Of a stretch of 64,000 nt of DNA, positions 22,724 through 36,300 are shown piece by piece. The DNA is from Saturnia japonica (Eukaryota > Arthropoda > Insecta > Lepidoptera > Saturniidae). The stretch is taken from the NCBI GenBank assembly GCA_033032175.1, contig CM065314.1, positions 1,302,001 through 1,366,000 on the forward strand, in the 5' to 3' direction. The notes under the pieces are model-generated. The model saw only the letters and a list, made by a program, of their open reading frames with translations. It did not search any database and was not told the DNA's origin. The stretch's first letter is position 1, and every line of letters starts with the position of its first letter. The position numbers were made by a program, and so were the translations under genes.

Positions 22724-23795
22724 GGTCGATATGTATTTTTTAAATATGTCGTGTTTTTTTAAAATGTATTTATTTGTCGTTAAACAGCTTTTTTTTGTTA
22801 GAAATTATTTAAAGTTATATATGTTTTATGTTATACGGCGACCACATAAGTACGCTATTATTACTCGTCTATTGAATACAGTGTCATCGATCACTAGTAT
22901 TTAAAGAGCTTACTAGGGATGATATATATATGTGGCGTAGATATTTTATACTAATATTTTTATGTAATGATTTATGTAAGCTTTAATTGTTTAACTGTAA
23001 ATAAATGTATACCTTTAAAATATGCTTGTAAATACCGAGCGATACGAGTTCAGGTAGAAAACACTAAAAGATGATACTTGAAAAAAATAGCTGGTACTCT
23101 CAAGCAAATATTAAACACCTGGACTGTGCTGTCTTTCGTCCCTGAGGACTTTTTATAACTCCTCGGTGAAAAACGACCTTGATCCTTGATCGATATTGAA
23201 ATTTAGTATTATTGCGTACCAGCATAATTTTTACCTGGTACAAGACCCTGAAACCCTGGTACGTATACCAGGAAAGTGATACGTCTACCATCCCTTGTGA
23301 TTTGTTTGTAAGATTATTATGGGCGAAGCATTTACGGTTGATTCTAAACGCTGAGGCATGAAGTGATATATTAAAACGAGATATCTATAATATATTAAAT
23401 TAATTATTCGTATTATTAAATATTAGTAATTATTTATATTATTAATTATTCGTTATTAAAATGAAACTTTAATAAAGTATTTTTATATAATTATATTTTA
23501 TTTATTGCTAATTGGATCTTTCCCTGCGACGCCGAAATACCAATGGCGTTGTGATTCTACAAATATGAAAATTTACTAACACTGACTATTTAGTTCAAAG
23601 TCACGAAGACGATGACGGTACGTCAATATTGACTCAAAACGTGATGAACTGAAAAGCGGTACCTGTTTAGCCATGCGTATGTTCATCGCAATTCAGTCTA
23701 ATATGAGTGCGTTTTTTTATGCAACTACGGTGGCAAACAAGCGTAGGGCTCGCTTGATGGTAAACGGTTACCGTAACCTATAGACGCTTGTAATA

Positions 23796-23981
23796 TTAGG
23801 TCCTTACATATAAAATTGGCGTTTTGTGGAACTGGTTACTTTAATCTCAAATGTTTGGTTAGGAATTCCAAGTTTACACTTGTTATGTATTTGTGTTTCG
23901 AATTTAGTGATTCATTTATTTTCGCACCATTTAATTTTTTTTTTTCCATATAAAACGCTAATTTCATATGTAAGGACCTAA
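23796..23981. mobile_element. 186-bp MITE derived from a mariner (family of 56228-57353)
   Basis: It starts TTAGGTCCTTACATATAAAA and ends in the inverted form (CATATGTAAGGACCTAA), flanked by TA on both sides. About 150 bp of its left part match, block for block, the 5' end of the mariner at 56228-57353 (GGCGTTTTGTGGAACTGGTT; TATTTGTGTTTCGAATTTAG; TTTTCGCACCATTTAATTTT), and its last ~30 bp match that element's other end. It is therefore an internally deleted copy that kept both ends. Confidence 0.85.
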
Positions 23982-24773
23982 TACTAAACTTAGGTAGTAC
24001 CATAGGCACCTATCACTATCTCGTTTCCGACCTAGAAACTCTACTCTAAGTAGACAGTAACTTGCCAAGTAAGAAATCCCATATTAGAAAAACTAACAAA
24101 TTGTTTTGTAAATTATTTGAAGAACGAACATTCCTACAGCTATAAATAAAAGAATAGCTATGGAACTTGGCACCTTTTAGATCTCAGCTCTTTTATCGCT
24201 GACAACGACTACCCAGAAAGTCGAAACTACTGAACTTTGCCCCTTTTTAAATATTTTTTTGTTAGGTTTTCATTATGTATTCAAAGACGCGTCACGTTTA
24301 GGCACATTTCATTACATAAGAGAGAAGATGGATATAATATAGAGAAAAGGAGACAAACATCTAGTTATACGTTGTCGGACTGACAGTTTTATTAGGACGG
24401 TAAATGTGTCGGATTCTTATTTGCATTATATGTATTGCAATAGTTATTAATAATACTTACTATAGGGAGAATACACATAGGCTAACATAATCCCAAGGCT
24501 GATTTGCTTTCGACTTGTAGCGCTCGGGGATCAATCGGTGTGGGTATATGCAGTAATAAAGTGGGGGCTAGGGATCGCGACCACCATACACATAGCGGCA
24601 ATTTCATTACTGATCTTTTGATTGGCATGTTTATTTTTAATCTCATTAAAGTTTATATTGTAATTAATGCGATCGAATTAGCGAGCGGTTGATAGTTTAG
24701 TAATTAAATTAGTTTAACGATAAATAAGTCGATTTTACCAATTATGTTTCAATTTTTTTTTTAATTGTTTTAG
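23982..24773. other. Region upstream of transporter coding exon 1
   Basis: AT-rich; ends in a good splice acceptor (TTTTTTTAATTGTTTTAG, AG at 24772-24773), so the transporter has at least one 5' untranslated exon further upstream that I cannot place. Confidence 0.5.
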
Positions 24774-24782
24774 AAGAAGAAA

Positions 24783-27295
24783 ATGGTTCACATTGATGTC
24801 ACTGATATCAGCTTGGAGAGTATAGTACGTAATTCGGTAAGCTTATTAATGTTTTATATATTACGAAAAAGTGTTTTGCTATCAAGTTGAAAAGTCGGCA
24901 CGTCATTCTATTTTGACACTTGAGAACAAAAATGTTCAGATCTTCAAAACAGATGAAGCCTCGACCTAGTAGCATAACTTATAAACACAGACCCATTATA
25001 TAGGCACATAAGAATATAATAATGTTGTTGAAACAAATCAAATAATTTGATTAAATCCTTGGTGGCCATTTTCATTTAATGCAATAGGTGTATGGAGTGT
25101 ACAGGTAAAGAGAACCATCTTTTATGGGCCTGCGCAAACGAAGGACAGTTCTCGGGGTACTTTTTTGTCCTGCAAAATAGATCGTAAATGTATCCCAACG
25201 GCTTTCCTTCGGCTACCAAAATGGTTCTAGTTTAGCAAGAGAGCTAGTGTAGCTTTTCGTGCTTTTATCGTTTCTTTTCGACGGACACTTTCATACAGAG
25301 AGATGGTACTCCTGGTATCTACCCTCCTATCCTAGGAGCTACAAAAGTAAAATCTCCAATGATGAAAGGCTTTAAATGGGAACGAACCTTGGAACATGTG
25401 ATATTGGAAACTGTTAAATCCTTACTTTTCTCGAATGTCGTTTACTTTTCAAGTGTCGCTTAGATATAATAAAGTAAACGCTATACATACACTCTTTGAA
25501 GCAAAGATAGTTCAGTGGTAGCTTGTACGGACATTGTGTCCATCGACGTGTGTTCGAATCTATAAAATGAGCCTTCGGTGAAGGAAAACATCATGATAAA
25601 ATCACAGCATGTCGGTAGAACATTTTCTACTAGGCTTAGCGTGCTACCATGTAGAGGCCACATTGCCCATCACTATTGTCACTTTCGTCATCAGTTTGAA
25701 ACACAAATAAGTAAACGAGTTTTTCTATCCCAACAAAAAGAGGCCAAGTTCACTAGAAACAATAGCGTTCGGGGTAGCTGAGATCTAACGGGTACCAAGT
25801 TCATAGCAACACTTTAAATTATAGCTGTAAGAATGTAGGTTCTTCAATTCATTTACAAAACAATTTGTTACTTTCTTTGATAGGGGACTTCTAACTTGAC
25901 CAGTCTTAACTGTCAATTACATATAAAATACACGATTTGTACGATGAATCTGACCATGAGACACAGCTATTAACAAATATAACAAGCAACTTAAATATAA
26001 ACATAAGTTATTATCAGATAGAGTCGCTATTGACAATGCCAATCAGCACTCAATATTATTATACGAAGCCTGATGCTACGTTGCAATGATAAGTTTTTCC
26101 GATACAAAGTGGTTTCATGATTGCTTGAGCCTTGATAGTTTATAATACTAGCGATCGCCCTAAGGTCGAAATTCGACTAGCGACTTTTTGATCATAGACT
26201 ACTTTCTGTTTGACATTTGCAGTATGAACGGTGAACCTAAACAATGAATATTATATCACTTGCTGTCACTTTTCATTGAGTGATAATGTCATAATTTTGG
26301 GGGGTCTAAGTTCAATGACACTGATCGTGTTAGGATTCGAAGTATTAATTTATTTAATTGAATATATTAGTAACAGATACTATAGATAAATTTTAGCTTT
26401 CTGCACTCCTTCTCCATATAAACTTTAACCATGCCAAATCTCACAGTCTTCTGTAGGTGTACGTGTCTTCACGTATTATTATATAGATTTTAAAGATTTT
26501 CTTAGTTATATTTGAATTTGGAAAATGGAACCACCATCATAATTTAATTGGCATTGGACATACTACTTCGCATCTGGTATATCTATACCAGAGAACTCCT
26601 GAAAATCAATGAAGTTCGTTTTTTTTTTCTACTTGTATTTATGGCAAATTTAAACAATACAAAAGAACCCCAATTAAAAGTTTTCACAGTTACAACTTTC
26701 ATCTTTTTATTGTGATGTTTTCATGATAAAATAAAAGCAGTAGAAATGAGAGCGCTAAGAGGTATGTTAGGAGACAAATTTAGTGACAGGATAACAAATA
26801 GTGTGATAAGATAACTCTGTGGTGTGAAAGAAGATATAGTCACACGGATTGAGGAAGGAATGCTTAGATGGTTTGGGCATGTTGAGAGGATGAATGAAAG
26901 AGAAATGACTAAACAAATTTATAATGCGAGTGTGAAAGGAAACGTAGGAAGAGGAAGGCCTAGACAAATTTTCCTCGATCAAATCGGGGACGTTCTGAAG
27001 AAAGGTCAGGTCAAGAGTACCTACTCTAAACCGACGAGCATGCATGAAAAGATTAATGAATTTTGAAGAAGCGAAAGATGTATGCCAGAATCGCAGCAGA
27101 TGGAAGGACATGGTCTCTGCCTAAATAGACGTGGTTATGTATATTTTTATGATTCAGCAGCCGAAAGATGTATCAGGCGAGCAGACGGAACTAGAAGGTC
27201 GAAAAGGAAACGTTAATTATGGAATTGACGACTGCCCGCCTTGGTACCTGTGTATTTTCATGGCTTTGCAGGTAAATAAACCTTTTCATTATTTA

Positions 27296-27357
<62 letters not shown>

Positions 27358-30300
27358 TAGCTGTGCCCACGGCTTCGCTCACGTGGACTACATAATGCCA
27401 TCAATCTGGCACACGTGCAGAATTTTGGTCCCCCGCTCCCAGCTATTTTAAAGACAAATGCTTATTTTATGTGTGTTCCTTAGAAGATAGACATATACTC
27501 TCGCTGACTTTTTTGTAGGTCTTTGGTACTACATTAATTTGCCATATCTCTTATGGTTTACTCAGCGTAAGCCATTTAAGTGCCCGAATTGATTCACCAT
27601 GACTAGTTATTTTTTTATTTGTGCGGAACTCTAATTGATTTTCTAAAATAAAATTAGCTTAAGTTACTCCTTAAAACATCAACTATCTGCCAGTGAAAAT
27701 CCCGTAAAAATCAGTCCAGCCGTTTCGGAGATTACCTGGAACAAACTGACTGACAGACAGATAGACAAAAATTGTTGTTGTGTTACATGTATCGTATAAT
27801 ATACTTTCATAAGCATTAAGTAAAAAGATGTTATTTTGACGTTACAAATAAACACTTCAGTTTTATTAATTGTATATATATAGTAGCACGCATACTTGAC
27901 GGTACTGTCCCTGATCGTAAGCACCGTACAATCCTAACACAACGGTGACCACCGATAGATCGTAATCAGCAGCGCAGGACCGGTCGTTGTGGCGAACTTT
28001 GTTGCACTTTATTGTACTTTTAAAGTATAGAGTATATCCGGAACAGAGTATGGGTGGCATCGCCTATACCTACTGGACACGTGATTATATCAATATGATA
28101 GCTGCGTGAACTCGAAGTGTTTTGTTATCAGCACTACCTGACGATGATTGGAGCCATCGTTGCGATTCCGTTCATCCTCTGCCCAGCGCTGTGTATGCGA
28201 GAGACTGATCCTGAAAGATCGAACATCATTTCCACAATGATATTTGTCACAGGTTTGTTTTCTATTATAATGTTACTAGCTGTGTCCCACGTTTTAACCC
28301 GTGTTAATGTTATCCGACAAACACCGCGCCGCCAACGCACTCGTATAGTTTATCATAATTGTTCTTCCAGCAAGTACAAATTATATCCTATTTCAAGATA
28401 AGTATATAGATATGCCTGTGTATGATCTCTTCCTTCTCTTCATCTTAAGAGGAAACGCGGGCAGTGTTTTCCACATACAAACGTATTCCCCTGTTTCCTC
28501 CCTGGATATTGGTACGAGAGCAAATATTTTGATACCGTGAAATTTATATCTACCACTGTCATGTTTCTATGTTTTGATTTTTTTCATAAATGAATTATTA
28601 TAAAAACTAGGAGCCTTTTAAAATGACGAAAGTTGCCCTTTTTACCGTCATGTTCAGACGTCCAGAAAAAAAGTAGACGACTACAAAAAGAAAGAGGAAA
28701 TCATATACCTACACATAACCAAAGTCTTTCTTATATTCTTCTGGAAAAAAATATTAAAATCGGTTAAATTTTGGAGGAAGAAACAGAGAAATACGAAACA
28801 TTGATGTTAATTAAGTATAATCAGTCCGAACTGCAGTTGTCACTCTCGCACTCTATATAGTGAGGTTCCGGGCACAGCGCGACAGCAATAGATTTTAGAA
28901 ATACCTATTCTTGAAATGTTTCTTAGACCGTGTATCTTCTTAATGAATAAAAGAAAAAGTAGAAAAACTAGGTACGTTTCTAATTAATTATTATAAAGAT
29001 GATGCTTTAGCACTTACACGTAGCTTATGCGAACAATATCAGTTCAAGTCTTACGATGTTCCAGAACTTTCCGTGAAGTAATAGTTAATTTTTTTTTGAT
29101 CGGCTAGCCAAGACCTTTAGGAAAATCTTTCGCCGTAGACCTATTGTGTGTTTTGGGATTTGAACTTTAGAGCTCGTCCCCATTTTAATGTTTACTGTGT
29201 TAACACATCTTCAGCTCCTTCTCATTTAAGAAAAATAGCAGTAGTTACATAAAAATATAAATAAGCCCACGAAATCAAAAAAGGAATGCACATTTGCTAT
29301 CAAATATTTCGTTTATCATTATATAAATACCAAATAATGAAATATCGTCTAAGCTTAAAAAAAATCATAAAGGTATTATTAAAGTAAAAAGCGATTTGGA
29401 GGTGCTGGGATTTGAACCCAGGACTTTCAGCATGCGAAGCAGACACTCTACCACTGAGTTACACCCCCTGATGAAATTAAGATCTAAATTACCTATCTGC
29501 TCTATGCTTATAACACGAACAGCTATTATATTGACAAGTAAATAAAAAATTTTTGAATGGCATATTCCTGATCAGTAAGTTTCGTAGTATGGCTATCGGG
29601 AAATTTGGGAAAAATATTTAATGTACAGACGGAACTACAAATTTATTAATATAGACATTGGAAACATGCATTTTGGTATGTCACAAAAACTCCCAGGATA
29701 GTTTCTAGCAAGGCCAACATCTTGTTAGACTCCACTTTCAACATTAGAAAACAAAATACTACTTACGAAGGCATAAAATCGTTGGTACACTGGCAAATGC
29801 TTTTTGGGGCACCAAAATAATTGAGATGGCTCCAACATACATACTTTTTTTTATAGTAGCGCGGCAAATTGACGGTACTGTACAATCCCAACACAACGGT
29901 GACCACCGAGAGATCCAAATCCATCGGCGATTGCTGCTGTCATGCTAACCTGCATTACAAAAGAAAACAGCCCTACCTGCTGTCTCTATTTCCTCGTTCG
30001 TTGCTGTGCAGGGTGCATCACGTGCAGGTGAGGTTGGCTTGGACGTCTCAGTGTTGAAGCTGTAATTCGACACCCTTTTACACCCTACTAATACTAATTC
30101 AAACTATCTACCTATAAGTCGTCAATAGCGGAGAACATACGTTTTTAAATTATGCTCGGAATCTTTAATTTTGACTAAGAATTAAGTGTGATATTATGGT
30201 GTTACCATAAGCAAACCATTGAGGAATAATATATAAAGACTAGCTGTGCTCGCGGCTCCGATCAATTAAACTACAGAATGTTGGTAACGTCCTGTCTCGC

Positions 30301-33300
30301 TCCTACCCAGAGAGGTTGCCCGCCGGTGATTTTAAAGATAAAAATATAAAATATAAATAGCCTAAGTTACTCCTTATAACATCAGCTATCTGCCAGTGAA
30401 AGTCCCGTCAAAGTCGGTCTAACTGTTTCGTAGATCACCCGGATGAAATAGTAAGATAGACAAGAATTTTAAAAGTTGTTTTTTATTTATTGGTGTACGT
30501 ACTGTATGTACTTTCATATGCATAACATAGATAAATCACGTCTACTTCCCAACGGACAAGGCAGAGCTCATGTCCTTCCAATTTCTACGATCCTGGCATA
30601 CCTACATCTTTCGTTCTTCAAAATTCATCAGCCTTTTCACGAATGCTCGTCGGTTTAGAGTACTCTTAACCTGATCTTTCTTCAGAATGTCCTTGATTTG
30701 ATCGAGAAACGTTCGTCTAGGCTTTCCTCTTCCAACACTCCCATTCTCACTCGCCTTATAAATCTGTCTAGTCATTCGTCTTTCATTCATCCTATCAACA
30801 TGCCCAAATCATCTAAGCATACCTTTCTCAATCCGAGTGACAATATGCATACCTTCACATACTACTTTCGTATGTATTTAGTAAAAAGCTGTTATTTTGA
30901 CATTGCAAATAGACACTTCAATTCTATATTTTAAATTATACAGGGTTGGTGACTTGGCTCCAAACTACTTTCGGCTGCCGGCTACCAATAGTCCAGGGTG
31001 GTACTATATCGTTTCTGGTGCCAACGCTTGCTATCCTCGGCCTCCCGGCATGGCAGTGCCCAGCGCCTAACGTGTTGGCTGCGATGAATGAAGACGAACA
31101 GCGGCTTGTATGGACAAGTAGGATGAGGGAGCTGTCAGGAGCTATTGCGGTATCAGCATTATTTCAGGTTATTTTCGGTAAGAGAAACTTATTTAATTTA
31201 ATTTCATCACTTGTAGATCCTGGGATAAGTAAAAAGAACCATTAAGTAGATACTATTTAGGGTAATTTTAGCTGTTTTAAGTTACAACTGGATCCAATTA
31301 TTACGTGTTGTTTTGTCCACCACAAAAAAAGGTTTATAAATATACATTGTTTAAAGGAAATTCTGATAAAATGACGTAATATAATTTTTACACACTTAAA
31401 AAATCAGTAAATGGATAGTTTTTCGTATCTACATAATATATATCCATATCCTATAACTTAAGTTAAAGATAGCACTTATTATAAATATGTAATAATCGAG
31501 GATAGTAAACAAAAATAAGTTATTGAAAACGGCCGTTAGTCAAGTTAGATCATCCCTCTCACTATCTTTAATTGGAAATGTACAAAAATATCGATCCCCA
31601 CATGGATGTAGTATAAATATACTACATCTATGGATCTCCACATCCCCTAAATTTAGAGCTTACGTAATACATAATTTTGTTTACCTGATCTTATGATATG
31701 GTCCAAGATGGAAGTACGTTAAGCCTAGTGGAAGACTGGCTCTCAAGTGTAGCTGCCGAAACACACTTATTCATGCTTGCCGATAGATTTCCAACTTGAG
31801 TGTGGTAGCTAGCCAGGCGGGCATTAGAAAAACCCCTACCACCATGCTTTGGTTTCATCACGATGTTTTCCTTCACCGAAAGGTCAGGCTAAATGCATGG
31901 ATTCAAACCCACACAACGTCCGTCTGTCTGTTGGTATGTCCGGATTTAACTTAAAAACGGTTTTGTCATTGTTCAATTGATAGGGTATAATAAATTTCAA
32001 TAATACTTTTAGAAATCGTAAATAAAACAATTTCGAAATAAAATATATTTTCCTTAATTCTTGACCGTTTTTTATGACATTTTGTACACGAGAATTTGAC
32101 ATGTATGTAGGTGTATGTAAGCGTGGAGGAGTGACATGTATGTAGTTGCACACCCCCACACCCCCACACCCCGCACGCGCCGGGTGCATTGTAACAGCAG
32201 TAACAAACGAACTACTCAATCGACCGGTCGTATTATTAACCATTATACACATCATAATTACATAATTGATGGGCTGTATATAACAATGGTCAATATTACT
32301 TCTAGAAATCGTAAAAAAAGAAGTTCAAAATATTTAATTTTCATAAATTCTCAACCGATTCTGATAAAATTTTGTAGACGGAAAGCATATCATAATTGAA
32401 AGGCTATAAATAATACATTAGAAATCGTAGAATGAAATACTTAGTAATTTTCAAGCAATTTTGATGAAAATTGTACACGGGAAATACATGCCATTCCTCA
32501 ATTGATACGGAATACGAATTGTCAACAATATGAGTAAAAATAAAATTAAGGGATGTAAATAACTACTGCGTAAAAAATATTTTGAATTTTTATTATATGG
32601 GTATTATGATTTTTTTATTTTATCTTATAAATTTAAGATCAGATGATATTATGGGTAATGGGTTGCTACGAAAATTATACATAAAGGAAGAAATATATTT
32701 TTCAGGATACTTTGGTGTGATAGGATCACTACTGCGGTTTGTGACTCCATTAACAATAGCACCAACTGTTGCCCTGGTCGGGTTAACGCTCTTCGACCAC
32801 GCAGCTGAAGCAGCGTCACAGCAATGGGGTATAGCGGCTGGGTGAGTATAAGAAATATCAAATGAATCTAGTACATAAGTATAAATATATTTATTTTATT
32901 ATTGTTAGTTAATATAAAATAAATTAACGATACTATGTTAAAATTGTACCTCAGAGGTATACAATAGTAACTCCATTTTTTACGAAATCTTGTTTTTTGT
33001 ACCAATAAAATAGTTAAAATCAGTTCTACATAGTGGTATAAAGCATTAACTCCTACGAGTAGTATATTAAAAGATAAACATTTGTATATGATATTAAATC
33101 CAAAAATACTAATGTGGTATAGAATCTCAAAGGATCATAAGTTTATTTACCCATAAGCGTCGCGTAAATATAATGTTTTTAATTGGACTTAATTGCCTTT
33201 TACCACTAAACGCAGCGTGGGGCCCGCGCCGCGCGCCGCGCCGTGTCTGCCGTGAACTTGTCAGTGCTTGCGTATCGTGCGTGCAATCACAATGCAAATA

Positions 33301-36300
33301 ATGCTTTAAAATTATTTTACATGGTTTCATCGACATGTTTTCACGTGGAAAGTTATTATGTAAGCTAGCTACTGTTGAAGAACAACTTGACCAAACTTCA
33401 GGAGATGGTAAGGAAGTTTTCTATTACTTTTATAACATAGCGAGTAGCTTTTTAGGGGTAAACAATAGTATCTCCCGTAAATACACACTTTTGATTAGGA
33501 CCATTTTCAATCTTATTTGTAGATGCGTTAAGGTACGTTTTTCAATACTTGGGAAAAGAGTTTATTTATGGATTTTTTTCGTTTGTTTATGATTTAATAC
33601 CAACTATTCATACTAACAAATTCAAATTAAATAGGAATATCGATGTTTCAATAAATACATCGATTTTTTCTATACATCGATTGTTTTTCTATAAGTTAAA
33701 TATATATGTGGTTTAGAAATAAAAAACAAGCATCTATTAAAATAACTTTATTACCTTTACATTTATATTTAATATATCCCAATATTTTTATCTATACTTT
33801 GTAAAAACAAAATTTTACCCAATCTTTTACCCTTTAATCTATTCCTTTGTTGAGTCATTACCTGCGCCGCTTGCGAAAACAGAGTCTCTGATGGCACTGG
33901 TGTGCTGACCATTGTTAGATGTTTAAAGGCAATTTTATGCAATATTGGAAACTGTATTTTGTAATCTTTCCAAATTTCTAGAGGATTGTCGTTAAGTCTT
34001 CCAACAGGACTTGTCAGATAAACTGAAAGTTCACCCGACAAGCTATCTATCTTCAGATTTATTACTCTTCCAATTGCGATGTACCAGTTTGTAATGATCA
34101 CTCCATAATGAAAATGTCTCTTCACTTTTATCAGACTTATCCGAGTCTGACTCGATTTCTTTAATTTGACGCAAATTAATCTTCATTAAATTTTCGATAC
34201 AGCATTGCTACAAGCTATTGCATTGTTAAAGTGATTTTTTTTGAAACGTGGGTCTAAAATATTTGCTATAGCAAGAGGAGTTACATGTTCAATGGAACCC
34301 ATTCTTATCGTAATTTCTTGCAGAGCCATTTTTGCACTTCTCGTGCTACAGGTTCTCCTGCTGAAGTAATTTTGGAAAATATGCAGTGGACCAAAGGTAT
34401 AATTTTTATCAATATTTATCTGCAGAAATTTCTTTTGTGGCTACCTCCAAAGGCCGCAATATCAGGAGGACGGATGAGGCAATGGATATTTCTGAACTGC
34501 TGAGCATTGGGGGTGCGGTGGCGTGTCGAAAAAGAATATAATTTATGACACTCCGCAGTTCTAAAAATCTTTGTACCATGTAGTAATTACTATTCCAGCG
34601 CGTCGGTACGCTTTGTATAAGTTCAGTCTCAGTAGAAGTAGCTTTGCGCAATTCGTCACTAGCAACGCAACTTTATTTGAACCAGGTCACAATTGCTTTA
34701 ATTTTAGTAACAATTTTTTGCCACTCAGTACATGCCATTGTGCCCTCAGCCACCAAATTTAACGTATGAGCCAAACATGGAATGTGTTTCTTCTTACTAA
34801 ACGTCAATTCTACAGCTTTCACCATATTGGCAGCATTATCGGTTACAACAGCCGTCACATTATCTTGTTTAATACCCCATTCTGCACAAGTTTTTAAAAG
34901 CATTTCAGAAATATATTGTGACGTGTGTCTTTCATCGAGTTCGTACACGCCGAGAGTAACTGAAATGAGATCAATTTCTATTCCAAAATGAACAGTTACG
35001 CCTATAAAACTTTTCATATTTAATGTATAAGACCAAATATCTGTCGTCAAGGTTAAGTCTTCTATCGAAGACAACTTCTTTTTAAAAGTTTCTGAAACAA
35101 CCTGATATTTATTATCCAACCATCGCCTTAGACTTGTTCTACTTGGTATTTTATATTGAGGAGCAACTGCTTTCATAAGATTTTTGAAACCTTTATTCTC
35201 GACTATTGAGAAAGGCTGGTGGTCTTTACAAATCATATATAACAAACAATTGTTGTTTTCTTGTTTTCATGCCGGATTCTGAATAACAGGAGATTTCTTG
35301 AAAACAGGTCTTGATAGATTTTTGCATTTATATTTTTTATGGGTTGGTTGCACTGACCTCTATAATATTGGCTGCCTTTTCAACCAGTGATACCACTTTT
35401 TGACGAAACACCTTGCGAGTGCTAAATAATGTAATTGAAAAATACAAAAAAATTGTTATTAACCGTAGAGAGAGAGAGAGGGGTAGGTTTCATTGTTTGC
35501 CTTTTCGATACATCGAAAAAAAACATCGATGTATACTCGATGTTTAAAACTTAACAATACATCGGTTTGATTCGATGCATTGTACCTATACATCGAGTAT
35601 TTTTAAAACATCGATGTATATCGTCCACTCCTAGTGCATTGTAACAGCAGTAACAAACGAACTACTCAATCGACCGGTCGTATTATTATCCATTATACAC
35701 ATCATAATTACATAATTGATGGGCTTTATATAACAATTGTCAATATTACTTCTAGAAATCGTAAAAAAGAAGTTCAAAACATTTCATTTTCATAAATTCT
35801 CAACCGATTCTGATAAAATTTTATAGACGGAAAGCATATCATAATTGAAAGGCTATAAATAATACATTAGAAATCGTAGAATGAAATACTTAGTAATTTT
35901 CAAGCAATTTTGATGAAAATTGTACACGGGAAATACATGCCATTCCTCAATTGATGCGGAATACGAATTGTCAACAATATTAGTAAAAATAAAATTAAGG
36001 GATGTAAATAACTACTGCGTAAAAAATATTTTTATTTTTTATTTTAAGGGTATTATGATTTTTTTATTTTATCTTATAAATTTAAGATCAGATGATATTA
36101 TGGGTAATGGGTTGCTACGAAAATTATACATAAAGAAAGAAATATATTTTTCAGGATACTTTGGTGTGATAGGATCACTACTGCGGTTTGTGACTCCATT
36201 AACAATAGCACCAACTGTTGCCCTCGTCGGGTTAACGCTCTTCGACCACGCAGCTGAAGCAGCGTCACAGCAATGGGGTATAGCGGCTGGGTGAGTATAA

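Noticed and set aside
27131..27451. 106-aa ORF ending in a Tyr-Ile run
   Set aside because: Only the part to 27271 is a transporter exon; the YIYIYI stretch is the (TA)n microsatellite after the splice donor.
28253..28401. Extension of the exon 3 frame as a longer ORF (to [10 protein letters not shown]..)
   Set aside because: A GT donor at 28253 with matching phase to exon 4 ends the exon; the extension is intron and repeat.
31936..32560. Repeated monomers considered as a CRISPR-like array
   Set aside because: Eukaryotic context, variable monomer length, no conserved direct repeat with unique spacers.
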